The notes under the pieces were generated by a model. That model searched no databases and had not been told where the DNA came from. It saw only the letters and a list, made by a program, of their open reading frames with translations. A DNA stretch of 64,000 bases from CATOSP01 sp965205385 (GTDB lineage Bacteria; Chloroflexota; Dehalococcoidia; Lucifugimonadales; UBA3495). Made by a program: the position numbers and the translations under genes. The stretch spans positions 930,001-994,000 of the forward strand of contig CBDBGS010000007.1 in the NCBI GenBank assembly GCA_965205385.1, given 5' to 3'. Below, in pieces: positions 51,231 through 59,585 of this stretch (the stretch's first letter is position 1; each line of letters starts with the position of its first letter).

Positions 51231-54200
51231 CTATTGCCAGCTCTTGGCTTTGGGCATGTTTCGCATTTCGTGAGCGCCTACCACGTGGTGTACCGCGATG
51301 TTCATGGTGCCTTCCCGGCGGGAGATTTCTCCACGCACGACCAACACCGGCTCCCGGATGGCCAGCCTGTACCGTTGATAGACCTTGGGCCAGACGACCA
51401 GGGGAACGTGGCCGAACTCGTCCTCCAGGGTGATGAACACTGCCTTGGCCAGGGGGCGTTGGCGGCGGATCACCAGGCCGGAAACAGTCACTTCCATGCC
51501 GTCTTCCAGGTCGACGATGTCCTGGCTGCTCAGCACTTCTTCGCCCAGGTAGGGACGCAGCATAGCCATGAAATGTCCGCTGGGATGGAGGCCCAGCGTG
51601 CGGTATTCTTCCAGCATGACGTCCCAGGGACTCTGGGTGGGAAGCCGGGCCATGTCCTGCTCCACCGGGAAAGGCAGCGCCATTTGGTAACCGACGGGGC
51701 GATAGCGCAACCCCACCTCCCAAAGGGCTGCCCGGCGGTCAGGTCCTTCGACTGCGTTCCATTGCGCCTGGGGCTCCATTTCACTGCACTCAGGATGAGC
51801 GGTGGGGGAACTAACCCGCTCATCCTGAGCGGAGCGCAGCGGAGTCGAAGGAACTGCCTGCAGAGAATCGAACGCACCGGCGCTTACCAGGTTCTCCAGG
51901 GCCTCACGCTGCAACCCGGTGCGCTCCATGGCGTCGGCGAGGCTGGCAAACGGCCCGCCCCGGTCCCTGGCTTCGACGATTGCCGATGCCGCAGCCTCCC
52001 CCACACCCTTCACGTAGCGGAAGCCCAGCAATAGGGACTCATTCTTAATGGTGCATAGTTCCCGGCTATCGTTGATGTCCGGGTTGAGCGCGGTTATTCC
52101 GTGGCGGCGGGCGTCTTCCTTCAGGGTCTCGGTGTTGTAGAACCCCATGGGCTGTTGGTTGAAGATGGCGACGAAAAACTCCAGGGGGTAGTAGTACTTG
52201 AGCCAGGCCATGTGGTAGGCCGTGACGCCAAAGGCGAATGCGTGGGATTCGGGGAACATGTAGTGACCGTTGAACTTCTTGAAAATCCGTTCGGCGGCGT
52301 CCTCCGGCACGCCCAGTTCTCCGGCGCCCTGCCGGAACTTTTCCCAGTAGAAGGCGATGAGTTCCTTGTTGTTTCGACGGATGAAGGCCCGGCGAAGCTG
52401 GTCGGCCTCGACGGCGCTGAACCCGGCAACGTCCATCGCCACCTGGTTCACCTGGTCCTGGAATAGGATGATCCCCAGAGTCCGCTCCAGGGCGCGGCTT
52501 TCCAGGGGATGATCGTAGTCCCAGGCGGCACCCATGCTACGCCGTTGTATGAACAGGCTGACCCCGTCGTTGACTCCCACGCCAGGCCGCACCGCGCCCA
52601 CCTCGTAGGCCATGTCGGTCAGGTTCACCGGCTTAATGCGTGGCGTGGTCTGCATCTGGGCAGCCGATTCCACCTGGAACACCCCGATGGTGTCGGCCTG
52701 GTGAATCATCCGGTAGACGGTCTGGTCGTCGAAATCTATGCGGCTCAGGTCTATGTAGTATCCTTCCCGCTCCTCGATAAGCTGTAGGCACTCCTGCATC
52801 TGGGACAGGGCTCCCAGGGCCAGGAAGTCGATCTTCACGAAACCGGCCTGGTCGATGCTGTCCTTGTCCCAGTGGCAGATGTAACGGTCGTCGATAGCGC
52901 TCTGCTGCACCGGCACGACGTCTATGAGGGGAGAGGAACTGATAATCATTCCGCCGGGGTGTTGGGCCAGGTATTTGGGGAAGCCGTCCAACTGGGCCGA
53001 CAGGTCGATAAGGTCCCGCCACACAGGGGCGTCCACCCGGTCCCGGAATTCGGGAAGGCCCAGCATCTCGGCCTGCAGGTCGCCGGCGTGGAGGAAGTCC
53101 ACCCGCTTGGCCAGCTTGTCCACATCCTGGGCGGGAAGCCCCAGGGCCTTGCCAAGGTCCCGGATGGCCCCCTTCAGCTTGTAGGTGCTGATCATTCCGG
53201 TGAGGGCTGCATGGTCCCAGCCCCACTTCTCATGGACTCGCTTAATCAGCTCCTCCCGGATGTTGCGGGGGAAGTCCAGGTCGATGTCCGGGACCGAGCC
53301 CATGTCGTCGGATAGGAACCGGTCGAGGGAGAGATTGAACTCCAGTGGGTCTATGTGGGACAAGCCGATGAGATAGCCCACCAGCATGGCCACCGACGAC
53401 CCCCTGCCCCGGCCCGGCGGACGCTCCTCCAGGGGTATCTCCACGTCGCTCAGGCCCAGTTCGATCATAATCTCCCGGGCCATCTGGATGATGTCGTAAT
53501 AGATGAGGAGAAACCCGGCCAGGTTGTGCCGCTCCAGCAACCGGAACTCCTTCTCCAAGCGGGCCTCCACCTGCGGGGTGATGCTGCCGTACCGGCGCAC
53601 CGCCGCCTCTCGGCACAGGCGCTCCAGGTAGGTCTGGGGCGTGTGGTCCTGGGGCACCGGGTAATCGGGAAACCGGTAGTTCAGATCGTGGGTGAGGTCG
53701 AAGTTGCACCGTTCTGCGATCCGCAGGGTGTTTTCGATGGCTTCCGGGCACTCGCGGAACAGCTCCGCCATCTCTTGAGGGGACTTGAGGTAAAACTGGC
53801 CGTTGGGACGCCGTTCCCGGTGGGTCTCCTCCAGGCTCCGGTTGTGTTGGATGGCGACCAGGGCGTCCTGGAGCCGGTGCCGCCTCGGCGCGTGGTAGTG
53901 GACGTTGTTAGTGGCGACCACCCCCACGCCGTACTTGCGGGCCAACTCCACCAGCCGCCGGTTGCGCTGGGTGTCGCCCCGGACCAGGTTTTGTTGCAGC
54001 TCCACGAAAACGTTGGCCTTGCCGAACCAATCCAGGTATTGCTCCAGTTGCTCCTCGGCGTCGCGGGCACGCTCTTCCGTCAGAAGTTGGGGGATTCGCC
54101 CTTTTCGGCAGCCGGTGAGAAGGACGACGCCTTCGGCCAGGTCTGGCAAATGTCCGGGGTCCAGGCCCGGGTCCCTGCGCTCTCCGGTGATGTAGGAGTA

Positions 54201-54476
54201 GGAGACGGCGTTGCACAGGTTGGAATACCCCTGGCGCGTCTGGGCCAGCAGGGTCAGGTGGGACCCGTCTTTGAGGGTGGCTTCCACCCCGGTGATGGCC
54301 TGCATCTCAAGGGTCCTGGCCACCTGGGCGAAGTGCATGGCTCCGCACAGGTTATCGTGGTCGGTGAGGGCTAGGGCCCGGTAGCCCAACTCCGTTGAGC
54401 GCACCAGAAGGTCTTCGACGGAGGATGCCCCCTCTTGAAAGGAGTAGTTGCTGTGGCAGTGAAGCTCGGCGTACAT
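51231..54476 (-). CDS. dnaE2: Error-prone DNA polymerase III alpha subunit (DnaE2/ImuC)
   Basis: 1081 residues. The PHP domain starts at once (YAELHCHSNYSFQEGAS) and keeps HDN and other metal ligands. The polymerase palm has VPDIDLDFPRNIREELIKRV near residue 400 (two catalytic Asp) and a third Asp region in DQAGFVKIDFLALGAL. Finger and helix-hairpin-helix parts follow (GFRYVKGVGEAAASAIVEAR), then an OB domain (VTVSGLVIRRQRPLAKAVFI). The length fits DnaE2 rather than replicative DnaE1. Residues about 873-909 (QAVPSTPLRSAQDERVSSPT and onward) are encoded by an inserted hairpin repeat. The gene is third in an ImuB-DUF6504-DnaE2 mutagenic repair operon. Confidence 0.9.
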   Translation of the reverse strand: MYAELHCHSNYSFQEGASSVEDLLVRSTELGYRALALTDHDNLCGAMHFAQVARTLEMQAITGVEATLKDGSHLTLLAQTRQGYSNLCNAVSYSYITGERRDPGLDPGHLPDLAEGVVLLTGCRKGRIPQLLTEERARDAEEQLEQYLDWFGKANVFVELQQNLVRGDTQRNRRLVELARKYGVGVVATNNVHYHAPRRHRLQDALVAIQHNRSLEETHRERRPNGQFYLKSPQEMAELFRECPEAIENTLRIAERCNFDLTHDLNYRFPDYPVPQDHTPQTYLERLCREAAVRRYGSITPQVEARLEKEFRLLERHNLAGFLLIYYDIIQMAREIMIELGLSDVEIPLEERPPGRGRGSSVAMLVGYLIGLSHIDPLEFNLSLDRFLSDDMGSVPDIDLDFPRNIREELIKRVHEKWGWDHAALTGMISTYKLKGAIRDLGKALGLPAQDVDKLAKRVDFLHAGDLQAEMLGLPEFRDRVDAPVWRDLIDLSAQLDGFPKYLAQHPGGMIISSSPLIDVVPVQQSAIDDRYICHWDKDSIDQAGFVKIDFLALGALSQMQECLQLIEEREGYYIDLSRIDFDDQTVYRMIHQADTIGVFQVESAAQMQTTPRIKPVNLTDMAYEVGAVRPGVGVNDGVSLFIQRRSMGAAWDYDHPLESRALERTLGIILFQDQVNQVAMDVAGFSAVEADQLRRAFIRRNNKELIAFYWEKFRQGAGELGVPEDAAERIFKKFNGHYMFPESHAFAFGVTAYHMAWLKYYYPLEFFVAIFNQQPMGFYNTETLKEDARRHGITALNPDINDSRELCTIKNESLLLGFRYVKGVGEAAASAIVEARDRGGPFASLADAMERTGLQREALENLVSAGAFDSLQAVPSTPLRSAQDERVSSPTAHPECSEMEPQAQWNAVEGPDRRAALWEVGLRYRPVGYQMALPFPVEQDMARLPTQSPWDVMLEEYRTLGLHPSGHFMAMLRPYLGEEVLSSQDIVDLEDGMEVTVSGLVIRRQRPLAKAVFITLEDEFGHVPLVVWPKVYQRYRLAIREPVLVVRGEISRREGTMNIAVHHVVGAHEMRNMPKAKSWQ
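51748..51858. repeat. Intergenic-type hairpin repeat inside dnaE2
   Basis: CCTTCGACTGCGTTCCATTG at one end and GCGGAGTCGAAGG at the other, with CATCCTGAG/CAGGATGAG arms inside, form an interrupted palindrome of the kind usually seen between genes. Here it is in frame and adds about 37 residues before the OB domain. Confidence 0.75.
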
Positions 54477-54521
54477 GCGGTTGTCGGTTAGCCTCCAGGT
54501 CCTTTTAACTACCGGCGCACC

Positions 54522-54950
54522 TCACACCCTCCCCCTTTCGCAAAAGCGCTTCGTCACCCTCCCCCTTTCCCGAAAGGGGGAGGGTGTGATGGTTTCTTTT
54601 GGGTAAGAGGGCATTTGTACTCCTGTACGGAATGGATATTCGTTCGACGTCTCCGCTAGTCTCTTTGGAGACTCCAGGCTCTGGAATACGGTGAGGCGGT
54701 CTTGAAATAGGGTGATGGACCTGCCGTCTTTGGTGGTTACCTGGTAGTACATCCTGACGATGGGCGTTTCCCGCCACCACTCTTCGTCGATCTCCCACAG
54801 GTCGTCTATGGACGTCACCTCCACTCGGCGTCCCCGCAGGGTAAGGACCAGAGGCCGCCCGCGCGAGTCCTCTTCGACGGTTATAGGCGTGGGCAGGTTC
54901 AGGGGTCGAAGGGCGCCAGGGCCCGGCGTCTCTCGGGGATTCTTGACCAT
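54522..54950 (-). CDS. DUF6504 protein (mutasome-associated small protein)
   Basis: 142 residues. The first 100 form the DUF6504 domain often found with ImuB/DnaE2: PITVEEDSRGRPLVLTLRGR, VEVTSIDDLWEIDEEWWRET, MYYQVTTKDGRSITLFQD. The start overlaps the 3' end of the ImuB-like gene by 52 bp, so translation is coupled. The last 40 or so residues (ending TPSPFRERGRVTKRFCERGR) are encoded by CCCTCCCCCTTTCG-type hairpin repeats (54524-54598), so the natural C-terminus was probably replaced. Role in translesion synthesis is inferred from the operon. Confidence 0.75.
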   Translation of the reverse strand: MVKNPRETPGPGALRPLNLPTPITVEEDSRGRPLVLTLRGRRVEVTSIDDLWEIDEEWWRETPIVRMYYQVTTKDGRSITLFQDRLTVFQSLESPKRLAETSNEYPFRTGVQMPSYPKETITPSPFRERGRVTKRFCERGRV

Positions 54951-56092
54951 GGCTCAACATCCTTCATCTGGAATATGGGCGGTCTGCGGCCCATGAGGGC
55001 TTCCAATTGGCGCATCATCTCCCTTAGTTGTTCCCGTTTACGGACGTCGGAAAAGAGGCTGGACTGGATGCCCGATTCGCCGGTAAGCCCGGTCAGGGTC
55101 AGCTTCATGTCTTCCAGGGGGCCGGGCAGTGAGATGGTGTCCAACCGGCTCTTCAGGGCGAACAGGGCCCTCTCCTTGCTGCCCACGGCGTCCTTGAATG
55201 AAAACCGCTTGACCCAGGGTGGATGCCGGACGATGTGGCTTTCTATGGTGGCGACGCGGACGTACTTACCTTTGACCTCCGGGCGAATGAAGGCCCGGCC
55301 CAGCAGGGTGTCCAGGGCCGTCAGCACCGCGTATTGGGTGATGGTCGGCGAGGGAAAAGTGAGGGACTCGGTGACCACCTCTTCGGCCCGGTAGGGGACC
55401 AGGGGGCTGCAGTCCACACCGGAGGCCAGTTCCCACGCCCGCTTACCGTCGGAGCGTAGCTGGGCTTGGACCGCGCCCACCGGGAGAGCGGCCAACTGGC
55501 CCAGGGTATGCAGCCCGAAGCGGTGCAGCCGCGTCTTTTTCTCCCAGGACAGGGGCAACAGGTCCACGGAGACTTCTTTCAAGAACTCGGCCAACCCCCG
55601 GGAGCTAGGGTCGGGCGCTTTGGTGGCCCGGCCTCCGCTGCTAGTCACCGCGGCGACGTAGGCCGGAAACTTGCCCATTGCCACACCGATACGGGGGTTG
55701 AACTGTTGGGGTACAGCCTGGAGCAGGGAGGCTATCAGCCTGGGCTCGCCGCCGTACATGGCTTCCAGGCCATCCAGCCCCACATAGGCGCAGCCCAGGT
55801 CAGCCTTTTCCACCAGGGGGCTTCTGCCTTCCAGGGCGTCGATCATCTCGGCGAACACCGAGTCATAGTGGGGCTGGTCCGCCTCTAGCAGCGCGGTGTC
55901 CTTGCACCGGGATATAGCCTCCTGAAGGGACATGCCGGCGACGACTCCCCTGGCCTCGGGAGAGCTGTCCAGTACCACGTCCTTGGACCCGTAGCTCCCG
56001 GTTACAACCACCGGCTTGCCCTGGAGCTCCGGACGGCGGCGCAGTTCGGCTTTCAAGGGAAGATGGGTGACCAGTACACAGGCGATCTTCAT
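54899..56092 (-). CDS. ImuB-like Y-family polymerase homologue, probably catalytically dead
   Basis: 397 residues of Y-family fold. The N-terminal metal-binding Asp of active polymerases is missing (MKIACVLVTHLPLKAELRRR) and the SIDEA motif is replaced by EKADLGCAYVGLDGLEAMYG, so the acidic triad is lost, as in ImuB. The helix-hairpin-helix region (LHRFGLHTLGQLAALPVGAV) and little-finger domain are present. ImuB acts as a scaffold linking DnaE2 to the sliding clamp. It is the first gene of the operon, with a promoter and SOS-like operator 42-70 bp upstream. No imuA/recA-like gene is adjacent. Confidence 0.8.
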   Translation of the reverse strand: MKIACVLVTHLPLKAELRRRPELQGKPVVVTGSYGSKDVVLDSSPEARGVVAGMSLQEAISRCKDTALLEADQPHYDSVFAEMIDALEGRSPLVEKADLGCAYVGLDGLEAMYGGEPRLIASLLQAVPQQFNPRIGVAMGKFPAYVAAVTSSGGRATKAPDPSSRGLAEFLKEVSVDLLPLSWEKKTRLHRFGLHTLGQLAALPVGAVQAQLRSDGKRAWELASGVDCSPLVPYRAEEVVTESLTFPSPTITQYAVLTALDTLLGRAFIRPEVKGKYVRVATIESHIVRHPPWVKRFSFKDAVGSKERALFALKSRLDTISLPGPLEDMKLTLTGLTGESGIQSSLFSDVRKREQLREMMRQLEALMGRRPPIFQMKDVEPWSRIPERRRALAPFDP

Positions 56093-56133
56093 GACAACCG
56101 TCGGGTTTTGGCCTCCGCCTCAGCGGGTCTCGG

Positions 56134-56162
56134 ATTATATAGAACGTATGTACTGCTATCAA
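56134..56162 (-). promoter_or_regulatory. Promoter with SOS-like operator for the ImuB-DnaE2 operon
   Basis: On the minus strand: TTGATA (56162-56157), exact 17-bp spacer, TATAAT (56139-56134). Inside the spacer lies GTACATACGTTC (56153-56142). Its complement GAACGTATGTAC differs by one base from the GAAC-N4-GTTC LexA box of Gram-positive and actinobacterial type. Placement in the spacer would let LexA block RNA polymerase. Confidence 0.6.
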
Positions 56163-56340
56163 CAGCCTACGGTCAGCATTTTTCGTATTATGATTAGTAT
56201 TAGTTTCATAATTTGCATAACAGAGCGTCAATGATGATAATACTGCGGTAAATCGTAGTAATATGTACTAGAACGACGCAATCGATTTAAAAGCCTGCCA
56301 AAATGTCTACTCTCTGCGAGAGGGATATAATAGCCGGAAG

Positions 56341-57684
56341 ATGTCAGCCATTTCGTTCACGCCGACCACTTTGTTCCTAAAGGAATGTCTCGCCGGACTA
56401 CGCCGCCGCTGCTTGTCCAGGCAACGCTGGACGGCGCTGGTGGCTGTCCTCGCGCCGTTGATGCTACTTTCCCTGGCTGCCCTGCCTTCCCAGGCTGCCC
56501 TGACCCAGATCAGGGTTGTATCGGACACGTGGGACGTGGACTTTCCCAGCCACGTGACCTTCAACCTGACGGCGGAAGCTCCCGGCGAAATTGTAGAAGT
56601 GCGGTTGCGCTACCGCCTGTCGGGAGGCGGAGTGTGGTCGTACGCCTATCCGGCATTCACACTAGGCAAGAGCGTTGACGCACACCATTACCTGAAGACA
56701 GCCGGAGCAAGCTACCTGCCGCCGGGCACGGAGATCGAGTATTACTACCAACTCCGGGACTCTCAGGGCCATCAGACCGAGACGTCGGCAAAGGTGTTGG
56801 AATACGAGGACACCCGTTTTCGCTGGGAGCAGACGCGTATCGGACCGCTGCTGCTCAAGCACCACGACACATCAAAGTACAGGGTCGACCGGACCGCCGG
56901 CGAAGTGGAAGCCGGACTGGAGCGCGTGCAAACGTTGCTGGGCCTGGAGGGACCGCAGCCCATTAAGGGGACCATCTACAATAGGCGTGCCGACTCCCTG
57001 GGTGCGTTTCCTCACCAGAGCAAGACCATTACGAAACAGCACGTCTTCGCCGGGTTTGCATTTCCGGAAAAAGGAGTGTTCCTGGGGCTGGGACTTGATC
57101 CCGGACTGATCGTCCACGAGTCGGCCCATTTGCTGTTGCATCAGTCCCTCGGCGTCGCCGGCAACAGCTTGCCGGACTGGTTGGACGAAGGTTTCGCCAG
57201 CTATGTAGAACCGGGCAGCCGGCCGTACAGCGGGCGTAGTCTCAGTTCCGGTGGGGAGCCTCTCAAAGCAATGGGCAGTTCCGCCGGGAAGCCCGCGGAC
57301 ATCGGCTTTTTCTACCTCAAAGCCGAAAGCGTCGTTGCGTACCTGATCGAGGATCATGGAGAAGTCCAGTTCCGGAGGTTCCTCCAGGAGTTGCGGCGGG
57401 GGCGCACCGTGGCCGGGGCGTTGACCGCGACCTACGGGTTCGACACCGGTGGACTGGAGTCCAAGTGGAGGAACTGGGATGGCGGGTTCGAGGGCGCTCC
57501 CCCGAGGTCTCCAACCCGCGCCTCACCCCTGGTCTATCTGGACGTGTGGTTATTTGGCGGTCTGTTTCTGGTGGTTATGTTGGTGGTCACCGTCCGCTAT
57601 TTCATACGCAGACTCCGCGCCGACGATAATCCCGAAGACAGGCTCCAGCCCTGGGAAGACCCCGATCTGGTAGACCGGACTTGA
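56341..57684 (+). CDS. Membrane-bound zinc metallopeptidase (gluzincin, peptidase MA-like)
   Basis: 447 residues. A signal-anchor at about 35-52 (LVAVLAPLMLLSLAALPSQA) is followed by a beta domain (VTFNLTAEAPGEIVEVRLRY), then the peptidase with zinc motif LIVHESAHLLLHQ (HExxH at about residue 259) and the downstream Glu in LPDWLDEGFASYVE. A C-terminal membrane helix (VYLDVWLFGGLFLVVMLVVT) and a short cytoplasmic tail end it. The catalytic domain faces outside. The ATG has little ribosome site; TATAAT at 56326-56331 suggests an almost leaderless mRNA. Divergent from the mutasome operon. Confidence 0.85.
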   Translation: MSAISFTPTTLFLKECLAGLRRRCLSRQRWTALVAVLAPLMLLSLAALPSQAALTQIRVVSDTWDVDFPSHVTFNLTAEAPGEIVEVRLRYRLSGGGVWSYAYPAFTLGKSVDAHHYLKTAGASYLPPGTEIEYYYQLRDSQGHQTETSAKVLEYEDTRFRWEQTRIGPLLLKHHDTSKYRVDRTAGEVEAGLERVQTLLGLEGPQPIKGTIYNRRADSLGAFPHQSKTITKQHVFAGFAFPEKGVFLGLGLDPGLIVHESAHLLLHQSLGVAGNSLPDWLDEGFASYVEPGSRPYSGRSLSSGGEPLKAMGSSAGKPADIGFFYLKAESVVAYLIEDHGEVQFRRFLQELRRGRTVAGALTATYGFDTGGLESKWRNWDGGFEGAPPRSPTRASPLVYLDVWLFGGLFLVVMLVVTVRYFIRRLRADDNPEDRLQPWEDPDLVDRT

Positions 57685-57793
57685 GATGATTGTCGGGTAA
57701 GGATATGATTCTTCCTGCGGCCTCGTCTCGAGGTCATTGGCGGTATGTTTGCGCGCCGAAGTTGGATTTCCGCGAGAAGCGATAGGAGCCGCA

Positions 57794-58138
57794 TTGGTGG
57801 ACTTGGACTTGTCGCCCGAAATACCTCCAATAACTGTAGATTTGGACGGTGTTGCCCGTGTCGGGGACACTCGAGTTACTCTAAAGACAGTCGTAGAAGC
57901 CTTTGCGATGCGTTTAGAGACCCCGGAACGCATAGCTGAAGGATTTAGGCTGCGCTTAGGCGATGTCTATTCGGTCATCGGGTTTTGGCTCCGTCACCAA
58001 TCCGAAGTGGACGCCTATTTGGACGAACTGCGTCGAAGAGAGGAAAATTGGCGGACGGAGTTGGAGGCCACTGGCCGCTCGTCTCCGAAATGGCGGGGGC
58101 GTCTGAGGGAGCGGGCAGCGTCACAACCCGGGGACTAG
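57794..58138 (+). CDS. DUF433 protein (putative antitoxin)
   Basis: 114 residues from TTG 57794, chosen for AGGAG 5 bases upstream; an earlier TTG at 57737 lacks this. The DUF433 core is present: ITVDLDGVARVGDTRVTLKT, VVEAFAMRLETPERIAEGF and LGDVYSVIGFWLRHQSEVDA. DUF433 folds as a winged-helix-like DNA-binding domain and is commonly followed by a PIN-like DUF5615 gene, as here 6 bp away. The pair is likely a toxin-antitoxin-type unit, with this as antitoxin and autoregulator. Confidence 0.8.
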   Translation: MVDLDLSPEIPPITVDLDGVARVGDTRVTLKTVVEAFAMRLETPERIAEGFRLRLGDVYSVIGFWLRHQSEVDAYLDELRRREENWRTELEATGRSSPKWRGRLRERAASQPGD

Positions 58139-58144
58139 GCTAAT

Positions 58145-58507
58145 TTGCCTGGTTTCCTGGCCGACGAGAATATAGAGTCGTATTTGGTCGAGGCCTTGGT
58201 CCGGCGTGACCCGTCCATTGATATTGTTTCCGTCCACGAGGAAGGGTTAGTGGCGACGGATGACCGCGTGATACTTCAATGGGCAGCGTACAATGAACGG
58301 ATGGTAATCACGCGGGATATCTCAACCATGAGGGCTATCGCCGACTTCCGAGTCCGAAATGGGATGGGAATGCCCGGTCTGATAGTTATCCAGTCGTCGG
58401 CTTCCACTGGGCAGATTTTGGACTCGCTAGAGGATATAGCTCTCTACAGTCTAGAAGGTAAGTGGGAGGGTTGGGTGATTTTCGTCGGACCGCCTCTCAT
58501 TACATAA
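58145..58507 (+). CDS. DUF5615 PIN-like protein (putative toxin nuclease)
   Basis: 120 residues from TTG 58145. PIN-like features are the first acidic pair in GFLADENIESYLVEALVRRD, VSVHEEGLVATDDRVILQWA, and MVITRDISTMRAIADFRVRN with the third acidic residue. DUF5615/Mut7-C-like proteins are predicted RNases. Paired with the DUF433 gene directly upstream. Confidence 0.8.
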   Translation: MPGFLADENIESYLVEALVRRDPSIDIVSVHEEGLVATDDRVILQWAAYNERMVITRDISTMRAIADFRVRNGMGMPGLIVIQSSASTGQILDSLEDIALYSLEGKWEGWVIFVGPPLIT

Positions 58508-58526
58508 AACGAGGCTGAGAATAGAT

Positions 58527-59360
58527 ATGATTACTTCCACGGCCAGAGCGCTAATCCTCCTAGTGCTTGTCACTGGCTCGGTAACTTTAGGCTGTGGGAC
58601 TTCCGCGCCCGAGGAGTCCGCGGGAGCTGAAAGCGGGGATAAGAGGTACGAGGCTACGAAGGAGCCCGCCAAGCAGGAGAAGCCCAAGCCCACATCCACC
58701 CCTATGCAGGACGCCAGGCCCACGTCAGTGCCTGTGGAAGAAGCCAAGCCGACGCAGGAATCCATGGCCATGGAAACGCCCGTATCTCAGCCAGATACTT
58801 CCGGCGGCCCCGCCTTCAAGATGCAAGAGTACAAAGGGTTGAAGTTCAAGCAATTCGCCGAGGCTCCGCCGCTGACCGTCGACCCTGCCGCCAAGTACAC
58901 GGCAACTCTCACTACCAACATGGGCGTGATCGTCATCGACCTGTTCGCCGAATCCGCTCCCAAAACGGTGAACAATTTCGTGTTCCTGGCCGAAGACGGG
59001 TTTTATGACGGCTTGATGTTCCACCGGGTTATTGAGAACTTCATGATCCAGGGCGGCGACCCTACCGGCACCGGCAGCGCGGGTCCGGGCTACAAGTTCG
59101 AGGACGAGACCAGCCCCTCGGACTCATTTGACAAGCCGGGGTTGCTGGCGATGGCTAATTCGGGGCGGAACACCAACGGCAGCCAGTTCTTCATCACCAC
59201 CGTGCCGACGCCGCACCTGAACGGCGACCACACGATATTTGGCGAAGTGGTCCAAGGACAAGACTTGGCCATTGCCATCTCTAAGGTCGCCAAGGACGCC
59301 CAGGGCAGACCGAATGACCCGGTGACTATCGAAAGCATCGAGATCGCCAAGTCCGGCTAG
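58527..59360 (+). CDS. Cyclophilin-type peptidyl-prolyl isomerase lipoprotein, copy 1
   Basis: 277 residues: lipoprotein signal (ALILLVLVTGSVTLGC), a Lys/Pro/Glu/Thr linker to about residue 95, then a cyclophilin domain. Catalytic and binding residues are visible: FHRVIENFMIQGGDPTGTG (Arg and Gln), GSQFFITTVPTPHLNGDHT (Gln, Phe, His) and IFGEVVQGQDLA. It folds exported proteins at the membrane surface. From about residue 93 it is nearly identical to copy 2 at 59582, part of a segmental duplication that also copied the start of the following hydratase gene. Confidence 0.92.
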   Translation: MITSTARALILLVLVTGSVTLGCGTSAPEESAGAESGDKRYEATKEPAKQEKPKPTSTPMQDARPTSVPVEEAKPTQESMAMETPVSQPDTSGGPAFKMQEYKGLKFKQFAEAPPLTVDPAAKYTATLTTNMGVIVIDLFAESAPKTVNNFVFLAEDGFYDGLMFHRVIENFMIQGGDPTGTGSAGPGYKFEDETSPSDSFDKPGLLAMANSGRNTNGSQFFITTVPTPHLNGDHTIFGEVVQGQDLAIAISKVAKDAQGRPNDPVTIESIEIAKSG

Positions 59361-59384
59361 GACTGCCGGAAAGGAAGAGACCCT

Positions 59385-59585
59385 TTGGACTTTCAATGCC
59401 TCACCTACGAGGTGGCGGAGAATATCTGCTACTTGACCCTAAACCGGCCTGAGAAGCTGAACGCTCTCAGCCCTCTGTTGATGGCGGAGTTAGGGTTATC
59501 ATTCGTCCTGCCTTTACCGGAAAGAACGCTTACTCCCAAACAGCGAGGCGAGAGCGAGGCGAGAGCAAGCCGAGGAGACCCATGA
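59385..59585 (+). pseudogene. Truncated enoyl-CoA hydratase start (duplication remnant)
   Basis: TTG 59385 begins LDFQCLTYEVAENICYLTLN and reaches LSPLLMAELG, matching the first 37 residues of the intact gene at 60834. It then runs into unrelated sequence (LSFVLPLPERTLTPKQRGES) and stops at 59585, overlapping the start of the next cyclophilin gene. A non-functional leftover of the duplication. Confidence 0.88.
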
